Made by a program: the position numbers and the translations under genes. The notes beneath the pieces are model-generated. The model searched no databases and was not told where the DNA came from. It saw only the letters and a program-made list of their open reading frames with translations. This document shows positions 9,571 to 17,791 of a DNA stretch of 64,000 nt, one piece after another. The DNA comes from Streptomyces sp. ML-6. Its GTDB lineage: Bacteria; Actinomycetota; Actinomycetes; Streptomycetales; Streptomycetaceae. The stretch spans positions 4,802,501 to 4,866,500 of the forward strand of contig NZ_JAOTIK010000001.1 of assembly GCF_030116705.1 (NCBI RefSeq), in the 5' to 3' direction. The first letter of the stretch is position 1. The number at the start of each line of letters is the position of its first letter.

Positions 9571-9680
9571 CCGGTCCTCGGGAGATGACCTCGCGCCGGG
9601 TCACCCGGGCAGAAGGCCGCTGATCAGGGGCTTCGTTGCCAGTGACCACTGGCTTGTTTGTGAGGACTGTGAAAACCCAT

Positions 9681-9719
9681 TACCCACGGGTATCCAAAGT
9701 GTGCGGCTGGACGTACTCT
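9681..9719 (+). promoter_or_regulatory. Candidate operator and -10 box of the succinate-semialdehyde dehydrogenase gene
   Basis: A 12-bp inverted repeat TACCCACGGGTA lies at 9681-9692. A -10-like TACTCT lies at 9714-9719, so transcription would start at about the ATG (9727) and the mRNA would be leaderless or nearly so; no Shine-Dalgarno sequence precedes the ATG. No good -35 is visible. The inverted repeat sits where a repressor or activator would act, but the protein that binds it is unknown. Confidence 0.35.
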
Positions 9720-9726
9720 CGCCCTC

Positions 9727-11355
9727 ATGACGGACTCGCAGGCCTCCACGTCCACCTCCGCAGCGCCGGTCGGCACCAACCCCGTGGCCGCCGCCCCCGC
9801 CGGGGCGCGCACCGCCGCCGATGTGGTGACCCCCGAAGTGATCGCCCAGCTCACCCGGGGCGTGGTCGGTTCGGGCCGCACGGCCAACCACACCCCCTTC
9901 ACCGGGGAGAAGCTGGCCGACCTGCCGGAGTCCACCCCCGAGGAGGTGGCGACCGCCTTCGAGCGGGCCCGCGCCGCCCAGCCCGCCTGGGCCGCGACCC
10001 CCGTCCGCGCCCGCGCCGCCGTGCTGCTCCGCTTCCACGACCTGATGCTCGGCCGTCAGGCCGAGGTGCTCGACCTGATCCAGCTGGAGACCGGCAAGGC
10101 CCGGCTGCACGCCCACGAGGAGGTGCAGGCCGTCGCCGTCGCGGCCCGCCACTACGGGCGCAGGGCCGCCGCGTACCTGAGGCCGAAGCGGCACACCGGT
10201 GTCGTGCCGACCCTCACCAAGGTCACCGAGCTGCGCCAGCCGCGCGGCGTCGTCGGCCAGATCGCGCCGTGGAACTACCCGCTGGAACTGTCCGTCGGCG
10301 ATGCGCTGCCCGCCTTCGTGTCCGGCAACGCCGTCGTGATGAAGCCCGACACGGAGACCGCGCTGACCGCGCTGTGGGCCCGTGACCTGCTGATCGAGGC
10401 CGGACTGCCCGCCGAGGTCTTCCAGGTCGTCCTCGGCGAGGGCCCCGTCGTCGGCCCCGAGGTCGTCAAGCACGCCGACTACGTCTCGTTCACCGGCTCC
10501 ACCCGCACCGGCCGCGAGGTCGCGCAGGGCGCGGCGGCCCGGCTGGTCGGCGTCTCGCTGGAACTCGGCGGCAAGAACGCCATGCTGGTCCTGAAGGACG
10601 CCGACGTGGAGAAGGCCGCCGCGGGCGCCGTCCGCGCCTGCTTCTCCTCCGCCGGACAGCTCTGCATCTCCATCGAGCGGCTGTACGTCCACGAGTCGAT
10701 CGCCGACGACTTCGTGGCCCGTTTCGCCGCCCGCACCAAGGCCATGCGGCTCGGCAGCTCCCTCGCCTACGGCGCCGACATGGGCTCCCTGGTCGGCGAG
10801 CGCCAGCTGGAGACCGTCAGTCGGCACGTCGCGGAGGCCGTCGAGAAGGGCGCCAGGCTCGTCGCGGGCGGGGTCGCCCGCCCCGACATCGGCCCGCTGT
10901 TCTACGAGCCGACCATCCTCGACGGCGTCGAGGCGCCGATGGCCGTGTGCACCGAGGAGACCTTCGGCCCGGTCGTCTCCGTCTACCGCTTCACCGACGA
11001 GGACGAGGTCGTCGCGCTGGCCAACGCCACCCCGTACGGCCTGAACTCCAGCGTCTGGACGAAGGACTCCCGGCGCGGCCACCAGGTCGCCGCCCGGCTG
11101 CGCACCGGCACGGTCAACATCAACGAGGGGTACGCCCCCGCCTATGGCAGCGTGCAGTCCCCGATGGGCGGCATGAAGGACTCCGGGCTCGGCCGGCGGC
11201 ACGGCTCCGAGGGCATCCTCAAGTACACCGAGGCGCAGACCGTCGCCCAGCAGCGGCTGATCCCGCTCGCCCCGTCCTTCGGCATGGACGACGAGAAGTA
11301 CGCCGCGTTCATGAGCGCCAGTCTCAGGGCGATGAAGGCGTTCCGTCTGCGCTGA
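9727..11355 (+). CDS. gabD2: Succinate-semialdehyde dehydrogenase (NADP+), aldehyde dehydrogenase superfamily
   Basis: 542 residues. Oxidises succinic semialdehyde to succinate, linking GABA/polyamine catabolism to the TCA cycle. ALDH hallmarks are present: GQIAPWNYPLE, SFTGSTRTGREV for cofactor binding, the general base Glu279 in LELGGKN, and the nucleophile Cys313 in SSAGQLCISIERLYV. The cysteine context and the C-terminal GGMKDSGLGRRHGSEGILKY fit the actinobacterial GabD2 class. About 50 N-terminal residues are an Ala/Thr-rich extension. The ATG appears leaderless (see the promoter entry). The GMC oxidoreductase follows 89 bp downstream, perhaps in the same transcript. Substrate assignment rests on family resemblance. 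Confidence 0.88.
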   Translation: MTDSQASTSTSAAPVGTNPVAAAPAGARTAADVVTPEVIAQLTRGVVGSGRTANHTPFTGEKLADLPESTPEEVATAFERARAAQPAWAATPVRARAAVLLRFHDLMLGRQAEVLDLIQLETGKARLHAHEEVQAVAVAARHYGRRAAAYLRPKRHTGVVPTLTKVTELRQPRGVVGQIAPWNYPLELSVGDALPAFVSGNAVVMKPDTETALTALWARDLLIEAGLPAEVFQVVLGEGPVVGPEVVKHADYVSFTGSTRTGREVAQGAAARLVGVSLELGGKNAMLVLKDADVEKAAAGAVRACFSSAGQLCISIERLYVHESIADDFVARFAARTKAMRLGSSLAYGADMGSLVGERQLETVSRHVAEAVEKGARLVAGGVARPDIGPLFYEPTILDGVEAPMAVCTEETFGPVVSVYRFTDEDEVVALANATPYGLNSSVWTKDSRRGHQVAARLRTGTVNINEGYAPAYGSVQSPMGGMKDSGLGRRHGSEGILKYTEAQTVAQQRLIPLAPSFGMDDEKYAAFMSASLRAMKAFRLR

Positions 11356-11444
11356 CAGCGTTCCGTCCGCACCGACGGGGTTTTGCCCGCGCCGACACCG
11401 GTGGTGCCGCAGCACCTTCCGCCCGTTTCGTACCGAGGAGAGCC

Positions 11445-13289
11445 ATGTCCCAGGACAGCCCTGCCCAGAATCGGCCCGCCGGCCGGGAAACGGCCGACGA
11501 CGCCGCATGCGACGATGCCGCGTACGACTACGACGTGCTCGTCGTCGGCTCGGGCTTCGGCGGTGCGGTCTCGGCCCTGCGGCTGACCGAGAAGGGGTAC
11601 CGGGTCGGGGTGCTGGAGGCGGGCCGCCGCTTCACCCGCTCCGAACTGCCCAGGAACTCCTGGGACCTGAAGAACTTCCTGTGGGCCCCGGCGCTCGGTC
11701 TGTACGGCATCCAGCGCATCCACCTGCTGGGCAACGTCATGGTGCTGGCGGGCGCGGGCGTCGGCGGCGGTTCGCTGAACTACGCCAACACCCTGTACGA
11801 GCCGCTCGCGCCGTTCTTCGACGACCCGCAGTGGAAGGACATCACCGACTGGCGCGAGGAGCTGGCCCCGTACTACGACCAGGCCAAGCGGATGCTGGGG
11901 GTCCGGCTCAACCCGACCATGACCCCGTCGGACGTCCACCTGAAGGCGACCGCGCAGGCCATGGGCATCGGCGACACGTTCCACATGGCCCCGGTGGGCG
12001 TCTTCTTCGGGGACGGCAAGGACGGCGACGGCACGGCGCGGGCGAAGCCCGGCAGTGAGGTCCCCGACCCGTTCTTCGGGGGCGCCGGCCCCTCCCGCAG
12101 GGCCTGCACCGAGTGCGGCGAGTGCATGACCGGCTGCCGGCACGGCGCGAAGAACACCCTCAACGAGAACTACCTCCACCTCGCCCAGCGGGCGGGCGCG
12201 GTCGTCCACCCGATGACCTCGGTCGTCGCGGTCGTCGAGGACTCCCGGGGCGGCCACGCGGTCAAGACCCTCCCCACCGACAACCGGAAGAAGGGCAAGG
12301 GACGTACGTTCACCGCCCGCCGGGTCGTCGTCGCCGCGGGCACGTACGGCACCCAGACGCTGCTGCACCGGATGAAGGACACCGGCCTGCTGCCCCGGAT
12401 CTCGTCCCGGCTCGGCGAGCTGACCCGTACCAACTCCGAGGGCCTGGTCGGCTCGCAGACCACCGACCGCCGCTACCGCAAGAAGCACGGGGCCGCGCGG
12501 GTCGACTTCACCCGCGGCGTCGCCATCACCTCCTCGATCCACCCGGACGAGAACACCCACATCGAGCCGGTCCGGTACGGCAAGGGCTCCAACTCGATGG
12601 GCGCGCTGACCGTCCTCCAGGTGCCGTACGGCGCGCACCGGGTGCGCAGGTGGCTGCTCGAACTGGCCAAGCACCCGGCGCTCGCCCTGCGGTCGCTCTC
12701 CAACCGCCGCTGGTCGGAGCGGACCATCATCGGGCTCGTCATGCAGTCGCTCGACAACTCCCTGACGACGTACCGCAAGCCCGGCGGCATCGGAAAGGGC
12801 CTGCTCACCGCCCGGCAGGGACACGGCGCGCCCAACCCGACCCAGATCGAGGCGGCGACCCGCGGCGCCTCGCTCCTCGCCCGGGAGATCAACGGTTTCG
12901 CGGGGTCGAACGTGGGCGAACTGATGGGCACCCCGCTCACCGCGCACTTCCTCGGCGGCTGTGCCATCGGCGCCACCGCCGAGGACGGGGTGATCGACCC
13001 GTACCACCGGCTCCATGGGCACCCCGGCATCTCGGTGGTCGACGGCTCGGCGGTCTCCGCGAACCTCGGCGTCAACCCGTCGCTCACCATCACCGCCCAG
13101 GCCGAGCGCGCGATGTCCTTCTGGCCCAACAAGGGCGAGCCGGACCCGCGCCCGGCGCAGGGCGAGGCGTACGAGCGGCTGGCCGCGGTCGAGCCGTGCG
13201 CGCCGGCCGTGCCGAAGGAGGCGTTCGGCGCGCTGCGACTGCCGTTCCTCGGCATGCCGGCCGTCCCGCCGAAGAAGCAGCAGCCGTAA
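11445..13289 (+). CDS. GMC-family FAD oxidoreductase, cholesterol-oxidase-like
   Basis: 614 residues from ATG 11445, preceded by GAGGAGAG. The N-terminal FAD motif is VLVVGSGFGGAVSALRL followed by GVLEAGRR; the C-terminal GMC part shows HFLGGCAIGA, VVDGSAV and NPSLTITAQAERAM. In the middle is a cysteine cluster, CTECGECMTGC followed by RHGAKNTLNENY, seen in the ChoD-like branch of GMC enzymes. This branch is usually annotated cholesterol oxidase, but alcohol substrates other than sterols are equally possible. There is no signal peptide, so it acts in the cytoplasm or at the inner membrane face. It may form an operon with the upstream dehydrogenase; a hairpin follows its stop. Confidence 0.87.
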   Translation: MSQDSPAQNRPAGRETADDAACDDAAYDYDVLVVGSGFGGAVSALRLTEKGYRVGVLEAGRRFTRSELPRNSWDLKNFLWAPALGLYGIQRIHLLGNVMVLAGAGVGGGSLNYANTLYEPLAPFFDDPQWKDITDWREELAPYYDQAKRMLGVRLNPTMTPSDVHLKATAQAMGIGDTFHMAPVGVFFGDGKDGDGTARAKPGSEVPDPFFGGAGPSRRACTECGECMTGCRHGAKNTLNENYLHLAQRAGAVVHPMTSVVAVVEDSRGGHAVKTLPTDNRKKGKGRTFTARRVVVAAGTYGTQTLLHRMKDTGLLPRISSRLGELTRTNSEGLVGSQTTDRRYRKKHGAARVDFTRGVAITSSIHPDENTHIEPVRYGKGSNSMGALTVLQVPYGAHRVRRWLLELAKHPALALRSLSNRRWSERTIIGLVMQSLDNSLTTYRKPGGIGKGLLTARQGHGAPNPTQIEAATRGASLLAREINGFAGSNVGELMGTPLTAHFLGGCAIGATAEDGVIDPYHRLHGHPGISVVDGSAVSANLGVNPSLTITAQAERAMSFWPNKGEPDPRPAQGEAYERLAAVEPCAPAVPKEAFGALRLPFLGMPAVPPKKQQP

Positions 13290-13293
13290 CGGC

Positions 13294-13330
13294 CGGAGGG
13301 GCTGCACTCCCGCCGGGCGCAGCCCCTCCG
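13294..13330. terminator. Hairpin between GMC oxidoreductase and the convergent LAETG gene
   Basis: A 12-bp perfect stem, CGGAGGGGCTGC pairing with GCAGCCCCTCCG, with a 13-nt loop, starting 5 bp after the oxidoreductase stop. There is no U-tract, which is normal for streptomycetes. It could serve both convergent genes. Just beyond it, GCTCCGGAACTCACGG is repeated twice in tandem (about 13342-13373). Confidence 0.6.
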
Positions 13331-13387
13331 TACTCACCGACGCTCCGGAACTCACGGCGCTCCGGAACTCACGGTGATTCGGACGCG

Positions 13388-14458
13388 TCAGGCGTCGGCG
13401 TCACCGTTCCTGCGGCGCCGCACGACGAACATCGCGCCCGCGCCGAGCACCACGGCCACCCCGCCCGCGGTGGCGAACACCGGCAGGGCGGAGGACGAAC
13501 CGGTCTCCGCGAGGCTGCTGGTCACCCGGCCCGTCCGGTTGTCCGCCGGCTTCGTGGACGGGACCGGGGCACGGCCGCCGGTCTGCGGCGTGGAACCGCT
13601 TCCGCCCGCCTCCACGATCTTGAACTTGTACGCCACGTCGGTGACGCCCTGGCAGTCCTTGTCGCCCACGTACAGACCGGCGCCGAGGGTGAAGCCGGAG
13701 CCCACCGGAGCGCTCGACCGCACGTTGATGCGCAGCGGGATGTCCACCTCGTAACCCGCGGGGATCTCGTCGGACTGGCCGACGTAGCCGACCGCGCGGC
13801 CGTCCTCGCTGAGCTCCTCCCACGTGCCGGTCTCCGGGTCGAGGGCCTGGAGCCGGACCTGCTTCGAGCGGAAGAGGTCGTCGCCCGCCTCGTCGGAGGA
13901 GGCGCCCGCGAAGTAGTCGACGTTCTTCACGGTGGACTTCGAGGAGTTGTAGACGTTCATCTTGAACTTGTGCCAGCCGCTGCCCCGGGCGATCTTCCCG
14001 GGCAGGCCGTCGATGGAGGTGTCGAGGTGGGACGTGGCGCACTCCGTCGGCTCCGTCGGGTCCTCGGAGCCCGAGGGGGACGGGGAGGCGGAGGCCGAGG
14101 CGCTCGCCGAGCCGCTCGGGGTCGCGCCGGGCTTGTCGCCCGGGACCGGGTCGGTGCCCTCGCCCTCTTCCTCGCCGGACTCGCCGCCCTCACCGGCCGG
14201 CCCGCCGGGCTTCTCTCCGGACTCTCCGGTCTCTTCGCCGGTCTCCCCGGTGGGTGCGGAGCTCGACGTCCCGGGCCCGGGGGTCGGCTGCACCTCGGTC
14301 TCCGTGGAGTCGGAGCCGCTCGGCGAGGGCGAGGCGGTGGTCTCGGCGGTGGTGGTCCCGTCCGTCGTCACGGCGAGCGCGACCGGGGCGGCCAGGACCG
14401 CGGCGGGGGCGATGACTGCCGTGGCGGCGGCGAACGCCATGGCGCGGCGAAGCTTCAT
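13388..14458 (-). CDS. LAETG-anchored, sortase-dependent surface protein
   Basis: 356 residues from ATG 14458 (GAGGT 5 nt upstream; start of a clear signal peptide MKLRRAMAFAAATAVIAPAA). A Ser/Thr/Glu/Gly/Pro-rich stalk of about 100 residues follows, then a folded domain of about 150 residues (HLDTSIDGLPGKIARG to AYKFKIVEAGG) that looks like a beta-sandwich. The C-terminus is a cell-wall sorting signal: LAETG, hydrophobic helix, then RRRR. LAxTG is the motif used by streptomycete class E sortases, so the protein should be covalently attached to peptidoglycan. Function of the folded domain is unknown. It is transcribed towards the GMC oxidoreductase. Confidence 0.88.
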   Translation of the reverse strand: MKLRRAMAFAAATAVIAPAAVLAAPVALAVTTDGTTTAETTASPSPSGSDSTETEVQPTPGPGTSSSAPTGETGEETGESGEKPGGPAGEGGESGEEEGEGTDPVPGDKPGATPSGSASASASASPSPSGSEDPTEPTECATSHLDTSIDGLPGKIARGSGWHKFKMNVYNSSKSTVKNVDYFAGASSDEAGDDLFRSKQVRLQALDPETGTWEELSEDGRAVGYVGQSDEIPAGYEVDIPLRINVRSSAPVGSGFTLGAGLYVGDKDCQGVTDVAYKFKIVEAGGSGSTPQTGGRAPVPSTKPADNRTGRVTSSLAETGSSSALPVFATAGGVAVVLGAGAMFVVRRRRNGDADA

Positions 14459-14690
14459 GGTGACCTCGGAGATGGGGCGTACCGCCGTGAGCGGTACGGG
14501 TTCGGGCGGGCCCGCCGTGCCGGGGCACGGGGCGGGCCCGGGGTTTCGCATGGTTGACCTGCGATCCGCCGCAATGGTTGTCCGGGCACTCACAGAACCC
14601 TTATGTGAGACCAATCACGCTCAAGTGCCCTCAATTGCACCGATGGCCCGCCCGGCGCCACAAACCGGAGGTGGTACGGGACGGGGGTGG

Positions 14691-14753
14691 GGGCGGGTCG
14701 TACGCAGGGGCGGGGCCGCGGTCGGGGCGGGTGGTACGCAGGGGCGGGGCCGC
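14691..14753. repeat. 34-bp direct repeat, two copies, in a gene-free stretch
   Basis: GTACGCAGGGGCGGGGCCGC occurs at 14700-14719 and again at 14734-14753, each preceded by GGCGGGT. It lies in the roughly 870-bp stretch between the LAETG gene start (14458) and the chorismate mutase stop (15330). Apart from this repeat and the 15-bp repeats at its right end I see no convincing gene there: the open frames lack plausible starts and look like shadows of GC bias. Confidence 0.7.
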
Positions 14754-15264
14754 ACGAGCGAGGGCCGTGAGAACCCGAGGCCGGGAATCGGTCCGTGGGG
14801 CCCTCGTGCGTCGGTGCCGGTACGTGGTCCCGGTGCCGGAACGGACGGACCGGGCTCCGCGCGGGGCCCGGCCTCGTCCCGGTCCGTTCGGATCACGGAC
14901 CTCGTGATGGAAGCGGTCGGCTCCGGGCGTCCCCGGGGCCGACCGCTCCTGGAGTGACCGGACTGCTGTCCCCTGCCGACCGGTCACGCACGCTGGTGCG
15001 CGGTCCCACGGCGTACCAGCGGCACGCCACACGCTCCAGCGGAGCCACGCGTGGTTTCTTTTCTTCCGGAGCCGCCCCTGGCTGGCACGGACACCGGGAC
15101 CAACGAAGCCGCCGCGAACCCGGTCACGCGCCGTACGGGTGAGAGTCGGCCCGAACTGGGATACGCCGGAGTACCCCCGGCCCGCAGGCTGCCGCGACGG
15201 GCCCGCAGGGGCCGCAGGGCCCGACAGGAGCGCCGGACGGGCGGGTGTCCCGGGCGGCGAGGGC

Positions 15265-15334
15265 CGGACGTCAGGGGGTCGGACGCCAGGGGGGCGGACG
15301 CCAGGGGGGCGGGCGTCAGGGGGCGGGCGTCAGG
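15265..15334. repeat. 15-bp tandem repeat reaching into the chorismate mutase stop codon
   Basis: Five units of the type CGGACGCCAGGGGGG: 15265-15279, 15280-15294, 15295-15309, 15310-15323 and a partial 15324-15334. The last unit overlaps the chorismate mutase stop (15330-15332). Read on the minus strand it is a C-rich tract immediately downstream of the gene. Confidence 0.75.
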
Positions 15335-15683
15335 CTCGGCCGCGGCACAGCTCCAACAGGGTCATGGCGAGGGAGGTGCCGGGCTTGCCGAGGGCGTCCC
15401 GGTACTGGCCGAGGATCTCCATCTCGCGGGAGAGGTTGATGCGCCGGCCCCCGGAGGTGATCCGGGCCTCCTGGATGACCGCCGAGACGGCCATCCGCTC
15501 CTGGACGAGCCCGATGATCCGGTCGTCGAGGGAGTCGATGCGGGCGCGCGCGTCGGCGATCAGTGCGGCGGCCTCGTCGGTGTGCGCGCCCGTCCGCTCG
15601 GCGGCCGATGACCCGGCCCCGTCCGCGGTCCGGGCGGGAACGGTGCTGGCAGGAGCGGTGCTGGTGGGAGCGGTGCTGGTCAT
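15330..15683 (-). CDS. Chorismate mutase, AroQ type
   Basis: 117 residues from ATG 15683 (GAGGAG upstream). Converts chorismate to prephenate, the branch-point step to phenylalanine and tyrosine. The C-terminal 75 residues form the AroQ three-helix fold: ARARIDSLDDRIIGLVQERM, then RRINLSREMEILGQYRDALG, ending LLELCRGRA. The conserved Arg in helix 1, the Arg of QERM and the SRE segment match the active-site pattern. The first 40 residues are a low-complexity Thr/Ala/Ser tail. There is no signal peptide, so it should be the cytoplasmic form. Upstream on the same strand are a Phe/Tyr-containing leader peptide and a strong hairpin, suggesting attenuation control. It is divergent from guaA. Confidence 0.85.
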   Translation of the reverse strand: MTSTAPTSTAPASTVPARTADGAGSSAAERTGAHTDEAAALIADARARIDSLDDRIIGLVQERMAVSAVIQEARITSGGRRINLSREMEILGQYRDALGKPGTSLAMTLLELCRGRA

Positions 15684-15736
15684 GGTGGTGACTCCTCGTG
15701 GATGTGGTCCCCGAGCCGACCGGTCCGTGAACGCCG

Positions 15737-15768
15737 AGGCGCCCCGGGCCTTTCGGCCCGGGGCGCCT
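15737..15768 (-). terminator. Attenuator-type hairpin in the chorismate mutase leader
   Basis: On the minus strand a perfect 14-bp stem AGGCGCCCCGGGCC with a GAAA tetraloop, between the leader-peptide stop (15790) and the chorismate mutase start (15683). There is no T-run after it. Its 5' arm contains CGGGCC, which can pair instead with GGCCCG in leader codons 14-15, giving a possible antiterminator. Formation of the hairpin would block transcription or sequester the downstream message. Confidence 0.65.
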
Positions 15769-15789
15769 GGAACGTTGCTCGTCAGTGGA

Positions 15790-15861
15790 TCAAGCAGCAC
15801 GACCATGGCAGCCGGCGGGCCGGATGCCATAGGTAAAGACGAAGGTCGTGTGCTGACGCAT
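15790..15861 (-). CDS. Phe/Tyr leader peptide of chorismate mutase (predicted)
   Basis: A 23-residue frame starting MRQHTTFVFTYGIRP. It places Phe7, Phe9 and Tyr11 together just before a segment able to pair with the downstream hairpin. Phe9 is TTT and Tyr11 is TAT, both unusual in a genome that nearly always uses TTC and TAC, which argues for selection on ribosome stalling. The ATG lies about 6 nt after a good -10 box, so the leader message would be leaderless. The position, 106 nt upstream of a gene that makes the Phe/Tyr precursor, is what an amino-acid attenuator needs. Predicted from sequence only. Confidence 0.65.
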   Translation of the reverse strand: MRQHTTFVFTYGIRPAGCHGRAA

Positions 15862-15867
15862 GGCTTC

Positions 15868-15897
15868 AGTATGGCCCCGCCCGCGCGGGCGGACCAA
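15868..15897 (-). promoter_or_regulatory. Promoter of the chorismate mutase leader transcript
   Basis: On the minus strand: -35 TTGGTC (15892-15897), an 18-nt spacer containing the palindrome CCCGCGCGGG, then -10 CATACT (15868-15873). The expected transcription start is at or next to the leader-peptide ATG (15861). The match is to a HrdB-type housekeeping promoter. Confidence 0.5.
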
Positions 15898-16042
15898 CAC
15901 GGGGCCCGGATGCTGAGACGCCCCGCCACCCGCCAGGCTTCGCCACCCCCGGGGCTCCGCCGCCTCCCCACCGGCGTCCGGAACGCCCCGCCGGCCCCCG
16001 GGCATGACCTGAGCATGACGCCGGATGGCTCGGCAACCCCGG

Positions 16043-16048
16043 TAGAAT
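16043..16048 (+). promoter_or_regulatory. -10 box of guaA
   Basis: TAGAAT, a perfect match to the streptomycete housekeeping -10, 42 bp before the guaA GTG. No clear -35 at 17-18 bp is visible (ATGACG at 16015 is too far). The expected start is near 16055, giving a leader of about 35 nt. Confidence 0.45.
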
Positions 16049-16090
16049 CGACAGAACCGACCCCTTTTTCCACCGCCGGAAGGCCGCCCC

Positions 16091-17677
16091 GTGCCAGCAG
16101 CACCCCCCGCCGCCGCCGACAGCACCACCGACGTGGTCCTGGTCGTCGACTTCGGCGCGCAGTACGCCCAGCTCATCGCCCGACGCGTCCGTGAGGCCCG
16201 GGTTTACAGCGAGATCGTCCCGTCCACCATGCCGGTGGCCGAGATGCTGGCCAAGAACCCCAGGGCGATCATCCTGTCCGGCGGCCCCTCCTCGGTGTAC
16301 GCGGAGGGCGCGCCCTCCCTCGACCGCGCGCTGTTCGAGGCCGGGGTGCCGGTCTTCGGCATGTGCTACGGCTTCCAGCTGATGGCCACCACGCTCGGCG
16401 GCACGGTCGACGACAACGGGGCCCGCGAGTACGGCCGCACGCCGCTCACGGTCACCAAGGCCGGCTCCACGCTCTTCGAGGGCACCCCCGCCGAGCAGTC
16501 GGTCTGGATGTCCCACGGCGACGCCTGCTCCGCCGCCCCCGAGGGCTTCACCGTCACCGCGTCCACCGACGTCGTACCGGTCGCCGCCTTCGAGAACGAC
16601 GAGAAGAAGCTCTACGGCGTCCAGTACCACCCCGAGGTCCTGCACTCCACGCACGGCCAGCAGGTCCTGGAGCACTTCCTCTACCGCGGCGCCGGCATCG
16701 AGCCGAACTGGACCACGGGCAACGTGATCGAGGAGCAGGTCGAGGCGATCCGCGCCCAGGTCGGCGACAAGCGCGCGATCTGCGGCCTGTCCGGCGGCGT
16801 CGACTCCGCCGTGGCCGCCGCCCTGGTCCAGAAGGCCATCGGCTCCCAGCTGACCTGCGTCTACGTCGACCACGGCCTGATGCGCAAGGGCGAGACCGAG
16901 CAGGTCGAGAAGGACTTCGTGGCCGCCACCGGCGCCAACCTGAAGGTCGTCGACGCCAGCGAGCGCTTCCTGAAGGCCCTCGCCGGGGTCTCCGACCCGG
17001 AGACCAAGCGCAAGATCATCGGCCGCGAGTTCATCCGCGTCTTCGAGCAGGCCCAGCTGGAGATCCTCCAGGAGGACGGCCCCGAGGTCGCGTTCCTCGT
17101 CCAGGGCACGCTCTACCCGGACATCGTCGAGTCCGGCGGCGGCACCGGCACCGCCAACATCAAGTCGCACCACAACGTCGGCGGCCTCCCCGACGACATC
17201 GAGTTCCAGCTCGTCGAGCCGCTGCGCCAGCTGTTCAAGGACGAGGTCCGGATGGTCGGCCAGGAGCTCGGTCTGCCCGAGGAGATCGTCCAGCGCCAGC
17301 CGTTCCCCGGCCCCGGCCTGGGCATCCGCATCGTCGGCGAGGTCACCGAGGAGCGGCTCGACCTGCTCCGCGAGGCCGACGCCATCGCCCGCGAGGAACT
17401 GACCGCGGCCGGCCTGGACCGCGACATCTGGCAGTGCCCGGTGGTCCTGCTCGCCGACGTCCGCTCGGTCGGCGTCCAGGGCGACGGCCGCACCTACGGC
17501 CACCCGATCGTCCTGCGCCCGGTCTCCTCCGAGGACGCCATGACGGCCGACTGGTCGCGCCTGCCCTACGAGACGCTCGCCAAGATCTCGACCCGCATCA
17601 CCAACGAGGTCGCCGACGTCAACCGCGTCGTGCTCGACGTGACGAGCAAGCCGCCGGGCACCATCGAGTGGGAGTAA
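16091..17677 (+). CDS. guaA: GMP synthase (glutamine-hydrolysing)
   Basis: 528 residues, GTG start. Aminates XMP to GMP using ATP and glutamine, the last step of guanine nucleotide synthesis. The N-terminal class I glutamine amidotransferase domain has [10 protein letters not shown] (nucleophile Cys92), and the His/Glu pair in YHPEV. The ATP-pyrophosphatase domain has the P-loop [12 protein letters not shown] (about 234 onward) and [10 protein letters not shown]. The C-terminal dimerisation domain ends [11 protein letters not shown], the standard GuaA terminus. Length is typical. It is divergent from the chorismate mutase transcript, whose promoter region lies about 190 bp upstream, and is followed by a hairpin terminator. 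Confidence 0.98.
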   Translation: MPAAPPAAADSTTDVVLVVDFGAQYAQLIARRVREARVYSEIVPSTMPVAEMLAKNPRAIILSGGPSSVYAEGAPSLDRALFEAGVPVFGMCYGFQLMATTLGGTVDDNGAREYGRTPLTVTKAGSTLFEGTPAEQSVWMSHGDACSAAPEGFTVTASTDVVPVAAFENDEKKLYGVQYHPEVLHSTHGQQVLEHFLYRGAGIEPNWTTGNVIEEQVEAIRAQVGDKRAICGLSGGVDSAVAAALVQKAIGSQLTCVYVDHGLMRKGETEQVEKDFVAATGANLKVVDASERFLKALAGVSDPETKRKIIGREFIRVFEQAQLEILQEDGPEVAFLVQGTLYPDIVESGGGTGTANIKSHHNVGGLPDDIEFQLVEPLRQLFKDEVRMVGQELGLPEEIVQRQPFPGPGLGIRIVGEVTEERLDLLREADAIAREELTAAGLDRDIWQCPVVLLADVRSVGVQGDGRTYGHPIVLRPVSSEDAMTADWSRLPYETLAKISTRITNEVADVNRVVLDVTSKPPGTIEWE

Positions 17678-17694
17678 CCCCTCCCCGCAGGTCA

Positions 17695-17738
17695 ACGCCG
17701 ATGCCGTCGCTCATTCGTTTGGGCGGCGGCATCGGCGT
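17695..17738 (+). terminator. guaA terminator hairpin
   Basis: A 16-bp stem, ACGCCGATGCCGTCGC with GCGGCGGCATCGGCGT (one G-T wobble), loop of 12 nt, 17 bp after the guaA stop. Strong stem, no U-tract. Confidence 0.65.
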
Positions 17739-17791
17739 ACGTGCTGGGTACGCTGGCTGAGGAGACGAGACTCTGCCCCATGGGAGCAATC

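Noticed and set aside
9727..13289. A sterol-degradation cluster around the cholesterol-oxidase-like gene
   Set aside because: Only one GMC oxidoreductase and one aldehyde dehydrogenase are present; no ring-cleavage, P450 or Mce genes are nearby.
14458..15330. Several frames of 60-130 codons in the interval between the LAETG gene and chorismate mutase
   Set aside because: No plausible start with a Shine-Dalgarno or -10 box, low-complexity Arg/Gly/Pro composition, and the frames are broken by direct repeats.
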